The notes under the pieces were generated by a model that made no database searches, was not told where the DNA came from, and was given only the letters and a program-made list of their open reading frames with translations. Of a stretch of 64,000 nt of DNA, positions 16,585 to 24,583 are shown in pieces; within the stretch, counting starts at the first letter, position 1; the number at the start of each line of letters is the position of its first letter. Source of the stretch: CAZLWA01 sp964563165 (GTDB lineage: Bacteria; CLD3; SB21). Both the position numbers and the translations under genes were made by a program. The DNA is taken from assembly GCA_964563165.1 (NCBI GenBank), contig CAZLWA010000097.1, forward strand, positions 1 through 64,000, read 5' to 3'.

Positions 16585-17520
16585 ATGTATAAACAAATTT
16601 GGATTCTGATTACATTAATCAATATCTCCATGCTGTCCTGCGTCAAAAAGCCGGTATTCGACGGAAAAGGAGCTTTTGCCTATCTGGAAAAGCAATGCGC
16701 GTTCGGGCCGCGCAATCCGGGCTCGGACGGGCATCAAAAATGCCTCGACTATCTCACGCAGGAATTGAAAAAATACTGCGACCAGGTCAATCTGCAAACA
16801 TTTACTTATGTGGATAAGAAGGACTCGGCCATACGACTCAACTCCACCAATATTGTTGCGTCGATCAATAAGGAACCTAAAAAGAAAAAACGCGTGATGC
16901 TCTGTGCGCATTGGGATACGCGTCCCTGGGCGGACAAAGACCGCGACGAGGCCAATCGCCGCAAACCTATACTGGGCGCCAATGACGGCGCTTCAGGCGT
17001 TGCCGTGCTCCTGGAAATGGCCAGGATCATAAAGCAGCAGCCCTTGGATATCGGAGTTGATATTATTCTTTTTGATATCGAAGACTACGGCGACCATAAT
17101 TTTGAAATGCATCCTGACAGCCTAAACCCCTATTGCATCGGCTCGGAATATTTTACGAAGAATAACAAAAATTATTTTCCGGCGTACGGCATTCTTCTGG
17201 ATATGGTCGGCGATAAGAACTTAGACCTCCCCATCGAACGGAATTCGTACACGCACGCCAAAGACGTAGTGAATAAGGTTTGGGATGCCGCAAAAAGACT
17301 CGGAAAACCTGCCTTTCACACCACGATTGAGGAAACTGTGTTTGACGACCATATTGCGTTCATTAAGATCGGAATTCCCTGCATTGACATTATCGATTTC
17401 ACATATCCGGATAACAGCAATCGCTATCATCATACGTTGGAAGATACACCGGACAAGTGCAGCGCGGAAAGCCTCAAACAGGTTGGAGACGTGCTGGTAG
17501 AAGTTTTGTACAACGAATAA
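16585..17520 (+). CDS. M28 family zinc peptidase / glutaminyl cyclase-like lipoprotein
   Basis: A secreted lipoprotein of about 311 residues. The signal peptide ends in a lipobox (SMLSC, lipidated C19). The M28 domain shows metal ligands H109 in CAHWDTRP, D134 in GANDGASG and E166 in FDIEDYGD. H near the end, in NRYHHTLEDT, completes the set. The AHWDTRPWAD and DIEDYGD patterns resemble the glutaminyl-peptide cyclotransferase subgroup, so it may cyclise N-terminal glutamine on exported proteins. An aminopeptidase role is the alternative. T9SS bacteria often have many pyroglutamate N-termini, which would fit. I chose ATG 16585 because AAAGG precedes it by 5 nt; GTG 16573 is also open. Confidence 0.85.
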   Translation: MYKQIWILITLINISMLSCVKKPVFDGKGAFAYLEKQCAFGPRNPGSDGHQKCLDYLTQELKKYCDQVNLQTFTYVDKKDSAIRLNSTNIVASINKEPKKKKRVMLCAHWDTRPWADKDRDEANRRKPILGANDGASGVAVLLEMARIIKQQPLDIGVDIILFDIEDYGDHNFEMHPDSLNPYCIGSEYFTKNNKNYFPAYGILLDMVGDKNLDLPIERNSYTHAKDVVNKVWDAAKRLGKPAFHTTIEETVFDDHIAFIKIGIPCIDIIDFTYPDNSNRYHHTLEDTPDKCSAESLKQVGDVLVEVLYNE

Positions 17521-17566
17521 CTTTTCCGCTAAGTCGGAAACGAGCTGGAGTGTTGGAGTGTTGAAC

Positions 17567-17601
17567 GCTGATTGCTGATTGCTGATTGCTGATCGCTGAT
17601 C
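17567..17601 (+). repeat. Heptamer tandem repeat GCTGATT x5
   Basis: Five units in a row (three GCTGATT then two GCTGATC), preceded by GGAGTGTT twice. It fills the gap upstream of the second crotonase gene and has no coding content. Confidence 0.85.
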
Positions 17602-17645
17602 GGTGAATTTGCTTCGTGTCTTAGCGGCAAAAAAAGGAAGGGACC

Positions 17646-18416
17646 ATGGAATTCAAAAATATCCAATTCGAAACTAAAGGAAGCTCCGCTCACATCCGGA
17701 TCCATCGTCCGCCGGCCAATGTAATGAACATTCCGACGATCGACGAAATCAACGCGGCTCTGGCTCTCATTGAAAAAGACCGTCAAATTGCCTGCGTGGT
17801 TTTTTCAGGATCCGGCGACAAGTTGTTTTCCACCGGCGTGGACATCAAAGATCATACCCGTGATAACGTGAAGGCCATGCTGCAATCGTTCCACCGGATT
17901 TTTCGCACCCTGGCCGCGTCGGATAAGATCACGATTGCCTCGGTACAAGGCTATTGCCTCGGAGGCGCTATGGAACTCGCTACATTTTGCGATTTTTTAA
18001 TTGCCGCAGACAATTCCGTTTTTGGCCAGCCTGAAATCAAAGTCGGATGTTATCCGCCGGTCGCCGCCGCCTGGCTGCCGAAACTGATCGGATCCAGGAA
18101 GGCCTTCGAAATCACGATGCTCGGCGAAAATATTTCTGCGCTCGAAGCGCTTAATATGGGACTCGTCAACAAGGTCGTTCCGGTTGACCGCTTAACGGCA
18201 GAAACAGAAGATCTCATTAAGAAATTATCGGCACTGAGTTCGGTTGTCCTGAAAAAAACAAAACAAGCTCTGGTCGCTGGCATGAACAAGAATTTCATTC
18301 AGGCTCTGGATGAGGCTGAAAACATTTATTTAGAACAGCTGGTCCAAACCGAAGATATCGCTGAAGGCATCGCTGCCTTTATGGAAAAAAGAAAACCCGT
18401 TTGGAAGAATAAATGA
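17646..18416 (+). CDS. Enoyl-CoA hydratase/isomerase family protein (crotonase)
   Basis: A crotonase-fold protein of 256 residues. The oxyanion-hole region reads FSTGVDIKDHT (61-71). The acidic residues are E110 in LGGAMELAT and E130 in GQPEIKVG. The STGVDIxDHT pattern resembles cyclohexadienoyl-CoA hydratase relatives of anaerobic aromatic degradation more than classical FadB-type enzymes; this is a memory-based resemblance only. AAGGAAGGG precedes the ATG by a few bases. It lies 12 nt before batA, so it is probably the first gene of the long bat-tilS-ftsH-cdaA run. Its relation to those genes is unclear. Confidence 0.85.
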   Translation: MEFKNIQFETKGSSAHIRIHRPPANVMNIPTIDEINAALALIEKDRQIACVVFSGSGDKLFSTGVDIKDHTRDNVKAMLQSFHRIFRTLAASDKITIASVQGYCLGGAMELATFCDFLIAADNSVFGQPEIKVGCYPPVAAAWLPKLIGSRKAFEITMLGENISALEALNMGLVNKVVPVDRLTAETEDLIKKLSALSSVVLKKTKQALVAGMNKNFIQALDEAENIYLEQLVQTEDIAEGIAAFMEKRKPVWKNK

Positions 18417-18428
18417 TCGAGATGCGAA

Positions 18429-19451
18429 ATGGTTAAATTTTCCAATCCCCAATTTTTTTTCCTCTTCATACTCGTTCCGCTGGTTATTTTATTTTACGTT
18501 CATTTCCTGCGTTATAAGAAACAACAACTGGAAAAGATCGGAGATGAGAAACTGATCGGGCAGCTCACCGGCTCGCACAGCCGCACTGCAGAGCGGATGA
18601 AAATCTACCTTACGGTTGCAGGGATTACTTTATCCCTTCTGGCCTTGGTGGGATTTGAGGTCGGGACCAAATACGAGCAAGTCAAGATCAGCGGCGTGGA
18701 TATTGTGATTGCATTGGATATTTCCGCTTCTATGAACGCCGAGGATGTCAAGCCCAGCCGCCTTGAAAAAGCCAAACATGAAATCGCCGCGCTGCTGGAT
18801 CAGCTCGGCGGCGATCGCGTGGCCCTGGTCATATTTGCCGGCCAGGCGTTTGTCGAATGCCCCATGACGGACGATTACAGCGCCATAAGAATGTTCCTGG
18901 ACGCCATCACATCCGATGCGACTACTGCGGCAGGCACCAATTTCGAAGACGCGCTGGAAGTGGCTTCCCGAACGTTTGTGAGGGGCGATCAGAAAGAAAA
19001 TGACGCTTCCACCGGAAGAGCGCTCGTGATTTTTTCCGACGGAGAGGACCATAATCCGGATTCAAAAAAACTGATTAAAAATTTAATTGACATGAACATA
19101 GACGTATACGCGATCGGCATCGGGACGCCCAATGCCGTTCCGATTCCCGTGCGCGACGCTAATGGAAACGTGAGTTTCAAGAAAAGCGGCGGCTCCGTTG
19201 TCACGACCAAATTGGAAGATGCGTTTCTGAATCAACTGGCCAATGAAACCGGCGGCAGTTATTACCCGGCAACCGCAGGTGAATCGGAAATCAAAAAAAT
19301 ATACAACGAAATTTCGAAACTGCAAAAATCCGAAACGTCGCAATATCAATTCACGGAATTCGAGAATCGTTTTCAATGGTTTTTGCTTCTGGCGGTGATC
19401 GCCCTGTCGGCTGAACATATTATCCATGAACGCGGCAGGCGCAGGCTTTAG
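18429..19451 (+). CDS. batA: BatA-like VWA-domain membrane protein
   Basis: A 340-residue inner-membrane protein with two N-terminal membrane segments (about 7-27 and 60-78), a von Willebrand A domain facing the periplasm and one C-terminal membrane segment (about 313-330). The MIDAS metal site is DISASMNAE, with D97, S99 and S101. The VWA end has SDGEDHNPD. BatA/BatB of the Bacteroides aerotolerance operon have the same design. Functions proposed for the family include envelope stress tolerance. Here the pair lacks the MoxR ATPase and DUF58 genes that usually precede it. Confidence 0.87.
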   Translation: MVKFSNPQFFFLFILVPLVILFYVHFLRYKKQQLEKIGDEKLIGQLTGSHSRTAERMKIYLTVAGITLSLLALVGFEVGTKYEQVKISGVDIVIALDISASMNAEDVKPSRLEKAKHEIAALLDQLGGDRVALVIFAGQAFVECPMTDDYSAIRMFLDAITSDATTAAGTNFEDALEVASRTFVRGDQKENDASTGRALVIFSDGEDHNPDSKKLIKNLIDMNIDVYAIGIGTPNAVPIPVRDANGNVSFKKSGGSVVTTKLEDAFLNQLANETGGSYYPATAGESEIKKIYNEISKLQKSETSQYQFTEFENRFQWFLLLAVIALSAEHIIHERGRRRL

Positions 19452-19519
19452 ATGGCGGCCGGCACGGCCGCTTCCTGAGAAATCAGAATACGTCAACTCG
19501 CAATAAACGGTATAACACT

Positions 19520-20515
19520 ATGTTTACTTCCATTCAATTTGCGGATCCGGATTTTCTTTATTTGATGTTGCTGATCCCGCTCTTTTTCTTATTTAATAGA
19601 AAATTCAAACGGTGGACGGCTCTGAACTATTCCACCGTGGATATGTTAAGGAACCTTCAGCCCTCGTGGCGTCAGAGATTCAAATTCGTTGTGGTATGGA
19701 TAAAGATGCTGGCACTGGCGCTGTTGATCATCGGAATGGCCCGGCCGCAGGCGCGCGATACACAATCGAGTATCACGGCGGAAGGCATCGATATCATGCT
19801 GACGCTGGATATTTCAGGCAGTATGCGAATCGAAGACATGGGCCGCATGAATCGAATTGATGCGGCTAAATACGTCGCCGAACGCTTCGTGCACGGGCGG
19901 CAATCGGATCGGGTCGGGCTGGTGGTCTTCGCCGGAAAAAGTTTTACGCAATGCCCGCTTACCGTCGACTACGGCGTCCTGGTTACGCTGATCCGTCAAG
20001 TTACCACGGGTATGGTGGAAGACGGTACCGCCATCGGTATGGGATTGGTCAACTCGATCAACCGCTTGCGCGACAGTAAAGCCAAAAGCAAAGTGATCAT
20101 TTTGCTCACCGACGGAGAAAATAACCGCGGTGAAATTGACCCCCTGACCGCGGCGCAAATTGCTCAGGCTCTGGGCATTCGTATTTATACGATCGGCGCT
20201 GGCAAAAGCGGCCTGGCGCGTATACCTGTAGATGATCCTTTTTTCGGCCGGCAATACGTGAGTGCGGAAGTCAAGATTGACGAAGCGGCACTCAAAGATA
20301 TCGCGGAAGCAACGGGCGGAAAATTCTTTCGCGCTTCGGATGAACGGGCGCTGGAAGAAATTTACGATCAAATCGGGCAGCTTGAAAAAACAAAAATCGA
20401 ATTGAAAACGTATTTGCACTATGAAGAACTGTATCCCTACTGCGTCATCCCTGCCCTGCTTCTCCTTATCCTGCAAATCGTATTGCGCCGAACCTATTTC
20501 TTCGCCCTCCCATGA
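19520..20515 (+). CDS. batB: BatB-like VWA-domain membrane protein
   Basis: A 331-residue paralogue of the preceding gene with the same plan: membrane segments near 11-26 and 57-75, a VWA domain with MIDAS residues D97, S99 and S101 (LDISGSMRI), LTDGENNRGE, and a C-terminal membrane segment near 310-328. It probably works with BatA as a membrane complex. Its stop codon overlaps the tilS start by 4 nt (ATGA), which indicates translational coupling. No BatC/TPR or BatD gene follows directly, although a TPR membrane protein occurs four genes downstream at 24584. Confidence 0.87.
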   Translation: MFTSIQFADPDFLYLMLLIPLFFLFNRKFKRWTALNYSTVDMLRNLQPSWRQRFKFVVVWIKMLALALLIIGMARPQARDTQSSITAEGIDIMLTLDISGSMRIEDMGRMNRIDAAKYVAERFVHGRQSDRVGLVVFAGKSFTQCPLTVDYGVLVTLIRQVTTGMVEDGTAIGMGLVNSINRLRDSKAKSKVIILLTDGENNRGEIDPLTAAQIAQALGIRIYTIGAGKSGLARIPVDDPFFGRQYVSAEVKIDEAALKDIAEATGGKFFRASDERALEEIYDQIGQLEKTKIELKTYLHYEELYPYCVIPALLLLILQIVLRRTYFFALP

Positions 20516-21945
20516 CCCATGCGAAGAACATTCCTTTAGAAACACAATTTCTAAAGCACTGCAGAAAATTTTTCAAAAAAGGCGAACGCATCCTTCTGGC
20601 GGTGTCCGGGGGCGCGGATTCGATGGTTATGGCGCAATTGTTTATCAGGATGAGAAGCCGCCTGGACCTGGACCTCGGCATTGCCCATGTTAATCACGGA
20701 TTGCGCGGCAGATCCGCCGACCGTGATGAACGGTTTGTAAAAAAGTTCTCCGAAGACTTGGGGATTCCGTTTTACGCCAAACGCGTCAATGTCATTCGGG
20801 AGGCCCGATCGCACCGCCGGTCGAAGGAAGAAGCCGCTAGAAATTTACGATATCGGTTTCTGGATGAGGTCGCACGTAAGGAACGTTACGATCATGTATG
20901 TACGGCGCATCACCAAAGCGATCAGGCGGAGACGGTTTTGATGAGACTTATCAAAGGTACCGGCTGGCAGGGCCTTTGCGGTATTCGCGAACAGCGCGGA
21001 AAATATGTCCGACCTATGCTTGATTTTTCAAAACCGGAAATAGAAGGCTATGCGCAGAAGATCAAATTAAAGTTCGTTATCGATGCTTCGAATGCGCACA
21101 CGACATTTCTGCGTAACCGCATACGCCATGAAGTGCTCCCCCTTCTTAAAAAGCGATTCGACCCGCAGGTTGAAAAGCATCTGAGCCGGCTGAGCGCCAT
21201 TGCCGAGGATACTTACGGGTTTGTGCGGGCCGAAGCCGGACGCGTATTTAAGAGCGTGTGCCATGAAGACAACGGTAAAATTGTCCTTGAAATTAAAACG
21301 TTTAACGAGTATCTTTTAATTTTACGCCAAGCCGTGATTGAATTGATTTTCGAAAGATTGGATATCGCAGAACAGCGGCAATTAACTTACAACGACTTTA
21401 CGCGAATTCTTGATTTCATTGAGTTCACTCAGGCCGGGAAGAGATTATTATTCCCCGGGATGGATTGCACTAAAGTTTCCGGAAGCGTCTTCTTTCAAAA
21501 AAAAGCGCCTAAAAAAAACCCGGCATTCAGTTATGAGATCGACGTCAATCGATCGTATCAATGGCCGGAACGGAGCTTGCGTTTTAATTCAGAAATGATA
21601 AACCCGGAATCGGTTAAGTTCGGGGAATCCCCGTTTGTTGAATATATTGATGCGGAAAAAATTTCAGGCCGGCTGGTGTTAAGAAATTGGAGACCCGGGG
21701 ACAGTTTTTACCCTTTAGGAATGAACCGGTCAAAGAAATTGAGCGATTTTTTTGTCGATGAAAAAGTTCCCCTCGGCGAAAAATCAACGGTCCCTGTTTT
21801 TTGTGAGCGGTCGGACGAGAAGCGATCCCCCAAGAAAGAGAAAGTTATTTGGATTGGCGGCCATCGTTTAGATGAGCGCTATAAGATTACTCCCGCAACA
21901 AAACTGGTACTCAAAATAGAATGTCATTGGAATGAGAGAAATTAA
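20512..21945 (+). CDS. tilS: tRNA(Ile)-lysidine synthase
   Basis: A 477-residue ATP-dependent ligase that attaches lysine to C34 of the tRNA-Ile2 (CAU) anticodon. The PP-loop motif SGGADS is at 32-37. HVNHGLRG, TAHHQSDQAETVLMR and the C-terminal TilS substrate-binding domain with LRNWRPGD and KLSDFFVDEKVPL are all present. It overlaps the batB end by 4 nt and the hpt start by 14 nt. The order tilS-hpt-ftsH is a widely conserved bacterial arrangement. Confidence 0.95.
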   Translation: MTHAKNIPLETQFLKHCRKFFKKGERILLAVSGGADSMVMAQLFIRMRSRLDLDLGIAHVNHGLRGRSADRDERFVKKFSEDLGIPFYAKRVNVIREARSHRRSKEEAARNLRYRFLDEVARKERYDHVCTAHHQSDQAETVLMRLIKGTGWQGLCGIREQRGKYVRPMLDFSKPEIEGYAQKIKLKFVIDASNAHTTFLRNRIRHEVLPLLKKRFDPQVEKHLSRLSAIAEDTYGFVRAEAGRVFKSVCHEDNGKIVLEIKTFNEYLLILRQAVIELIFERLDIAEQRQLTYNDFTRILDFIEFTQAGKRLLFPGMDCTKVSGSVFFQKKAPKKNPAFSYEIDVNRSYQWPERSLRFNSEMINPESVKFGESPFVEYIDAEKISGRLVLRNWRPGDSFYPLGMNRSKKLSDFFVDEKVPLGEKSTVPVFCERSDEKRSPKKEKVIWIGGHRLDERYKITPATKLVLKIECHWNERN

Positions 21946-22471
21946 GGCGGACGCTCACCGTTTCACGGTCATGATCCCCGAAAAGAAAATTCGGACGGCG
22001 GTAAAAAAACTCGGGGCGCAACTCACGAAGGACTACCGGGGCAAAAATCCGATCCTTGTCGGTGTGTTGAACGGTTCCTTTTTATTTATCGCAGATCTGA
22101 TACGGGAGATCAACATCGATTGTGAAATTGATTTTTTGAAGATCGGCAGTTACGGCGACGGCATGCATTCGAGCGGAAGTATTCGATTGGATAAGGACGT
22201 GAGTGCAAAATTAGCCGGCCGGCACGTCATCATAGTTGAAGACATCGTAGATTCGGGCTTGTCGATCACGTTCATTAAAGACCATGTGGACGCCAAAGCG
22301 CCGGCATCGGTCCGCGTGGCTACCCTGCTGCTGAAAAAAGAAAAAGCCAAAGTGGACTTCCCGATTAACTATGTCGGATTTAAGATCGGTAATGAATTTG
22401 TGGTCGGCTACGGGTTGGATTACGCACAAAAATTTCGTCACTTAAAGGATATTTACGTCACCAAAGACTGA
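21932..22471 (+). CDS. hpt: Hypoxanthine phosphoribosyltransferase
   Basis: A purine salvage enzyme of 179 residues converting hypoxanthine or guanine and PRPP to IMP or GMP. The PRPP-binding signature VIIVEDIVDSGLS is present, as is the earlier GVLNGSFLF loop. The C-terminal VGFKIGNEFVVGYGLDY is typical. It starts inside the last 14 nt of tilS and ends 10 nt before ftsH, so these are one transcript. Confidence 0.95.
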   Translation: MREIKADAHRFTVMIPEKKIRTAVKKLGAQLTKDYRGKNPILVGVLNGSFLFIADLIREINIDCEIDFLKIGSYGDGMHSSGSIRLDKDVSAKLAGRHVIIVEDIVDSGLSITFIKDHVDAKAPASVRVATLLLKKEKAKVDFPINYVGFKIGNEFVVGYGLDYAQKFRHLKDIYVTKD

Positions 22472-22481
22472 GGAAAATGCT

Positions 22482-24485
22482 TTGTCCGAAGAATTGAAAA
22501 ATCCCGCGGCGGATGCTTCCGATAATAACAAGAAATCCAAGCCGAAAATGCCCAAACCGGCCAAGAAACCCCGCCCGACGCAGGACGGCGATTCGAATTG
22601 GAAAGGTTCGGTCGGAACATTTTTTCTGTGGATCGCCATTTTTGCGGCTTTCTTTTTCATGTATCAGATTATCACGGCTAACAATGACAAGCGGATCGAG
22701 CTCACCTTCTCGCAATACCAGACGTTATTAGAACAGGAAAAAATCAGCGCAATTCACGTGACCGATAATGAACTGAAAGGCACGCTGAAAGAGGAAAAGA
22801 CGGCCATGGTGGAAGGTACACCGGTAAAATATACGCAATTTAAGATCAATCTGCCTTTCCTCGACAGTAAGATGCTGGAGGAATGGAAAGCTAAAAATAT
22901 CGACGTGGAGTTTTCAAAACGAGGCACGGATTTTTCAAGCATCTTGATACAAATGCTTCCGTGGCTTGTCGCCATCGGTATTTTTGTCTTCATTTTACGC
23001 CGAATGCAAGGCGGCGGTGGCGCGAAAAATATTTTTAACTTCGGAAAAAGCCGTGCGCGGCTCTCCAGCGATAAGGATGCCAAAGTCACTTTTGATGACG
23101 TCGCCGGCGCGGATGAAGCCAAGCAGGAGCTGCAGGAAATTGTGGACTTCTTAAAAGATCCGGGAAAATTTACGAAATTGGGCGGCCGCATTCCCAAAGG
23201 CGCCTTGTTATTGGGCCCTCCGGGAACGGGAAAAACCCTGCTGGCGCGGGCGGTCGCGGGCGAAGCCGATGTGCCGTTCTTCTCCATCAGCGGTGCGGAT
23301 TTTGTGGAGATGTTCGTGGGCGTCGGGGCCGCGCGGGTACGCGATCTGTTTGATCAAGCGAAAAAGAATCATCCTTGTATCATTTTTATCGACGAAATTG
23401 ACGCCGTGGGACGTTCACGCGGCGCCGGACTCGGCGGCGGGCACGATGAGCGCGAGCAGACGTTGAATCAATTGCTCGTGGAGATGGACGGATTTGATTC
23501 GAATGAAGGTATTATCCTTATCGCGGCGACCAACCGTCCGGATATTCTCGATTCGGCTTTGATGCGGCCCGGGCGATTTGACCGACAGATCGTTGTGGAT
23601 CAACCGGACGTTAAGGGACGCGAAGAAATTCTGAGAATTCATACCAGGAAAATTCATCTGCATGAAAATGTCAATTTAGAAAAAATCGGTAAAGGAACAC
23701 CCGGATTGTCCGGCGCGGATCTGGAAAATCTCGTGAACGAAGCTGCGCTGCTCGCGGCGCGCAGAGACTCCGACACGGTAGAGAATATCGATTTTGAAAA
23801 CGCCAAAGATAAAGTGATGATGGGCGTGGAGCGCAAAAGCCTCGTCATTACGGACAAAGAGAAAAAAATGGTTGCGTATCACGAAGCGGGCCATGCCCTG
23901 GTGGCGCGCCTACTTCCCGACTCCGATCCGGTTCATAAAGTTACGATCATTCCCCGCGGCCGGGCGTTAGGCTTGACACACTACCTGCCTACCGACGATC
24001 GCCACATGTACTCGAAAACGTATATTCAGACGACGCTCATTCATTTGATGGGCGGACGCGCGGCGGAAAAAATAGTTTTCGATCACCTCACGACGGGCGC
24101 CGGTAACGACATCGAACGCGCGACGTCCATTGCACGTAAAATGGTCTGTGAATGGGGCATGAGCGATAAATTAGGTCCGGTATCTTTCGGCAAAAAAGAG
24201 GAAGAAGTTTTTCTCGGACGGGAGATCGGCACCGCCAAGAACTACAGCGAAGAGACGGCCGTGCTCATAGACAAAGAACTTAAACAAATCGTCTGGGATG
24301 CGGAGCAGCAAGCCGTCGCTTTGATCACAAAAAATATTAAGTACCTGCATGTCATTGCAAATGCGCTCATTGAACGGGAAACGCTTGACACCGACGATTT
24401 GGATCTGATCATGAGCGGCCAAGATCTCAAACCGCCGGCCCCCGCCAAACTACCCAAGGTGACCAAGGAAAGCGCCGTTCCCTGA
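22482..24485 (+). CDS. ftsH: ATP-dependent zinc metalloprotease FtsH
   Basis: A 667-residue membrane AAA protease that degrades membrane and regulatory proteins. Residues 15-40 are charged and proline-rich. Membrane segments are near 46-65 and 153-170, with a periplasmic domain between them. Walker A GPPGTGKT starts at G245, and the second region of homology has ATNRPDILD. The zinc site HEAGH is at 467-471, and the third ligand lies in the later helix. The start is a TTG at 22482 with GAGG 8 nt upstream; a nearby ATG at 22477 is out of frame. The conserved tilS-hpt-ftsH order supports the call. Confidence 0.96.
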   Translation: MSEELKNPAADASDNNKKSKPKMPKPAKKPRPTQDGDSNWKGSVGTFFLWIAIFAAFFFMYQIITANNDKRIELTFSQYQTLLEQEKISAIHVTDNELKGTLKEEKTAMVEGTPVKYTQFKINLPFLDSKMLEEWKAKNIDVEFSKRGTDFSSILIQMLPWLVAIGIFVFILRRMQGGGGAKNIFNFGKSRARLSSDKDAKVTFDDVAGADEAKQELQEIVDFLKDPGKFTKLGGRIPKGALLLGPPGTGKTLLARAVAGEADVPFFSISGADFVEMFVGVGAARVRDLFDQAKKNHPCIIFIDEIDAVGRSRGAGLGGGHDEREQTLNQLLVEMDGFDSNEGIILIAATNRPDILDSALMRPGRFDRQIVVDQPDVKGREEILRIHTRKIHLHENVNLEKIGKGTPGLSGADLENLVNEAALLAARRDSDTVENIDFENAKDKVMMGVERKSLVITDKEKKMVAYHEAGHALVARLLPDSDPVHKVTIIPRGRALGLTHYLPTDDRHMYSKTYIQTTLIHLMGGRAAEKIVFDHLTTGAGNDIERATSIARKMVCEWGMSDKLGPVSFGKKEEEVFLGREIGTAKNYSEETAVLIDKELKQIVWDAEQQAVALITKNIKYLHVIANALIERETLDTDDLDLIMSGQDLKPPAPAKLPKVTKESAVP

Positions 24486-24583
24486 AATTGGAACTGACGG
24501 GATTCTGAAAGACGGCCGGAGATTATAGGTTATATGGCCGCATCATGGGAACCTTAAGAAATCATCAATGAATAATAAGACTT

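Noticed and set aside
18630..19052. Long antisense open frames opposite batA, batB, pepA, glgC and porU
   Set aside because: They mirror GC-skewed codon use of clear genes on the other strand and show no protein family features.
22750..22770. parS-like CACGTG inside ftsH
   Set aside because: Only the central CACGTG matches; the flanking bases do not fit TGTTTCACGTGAAACA.
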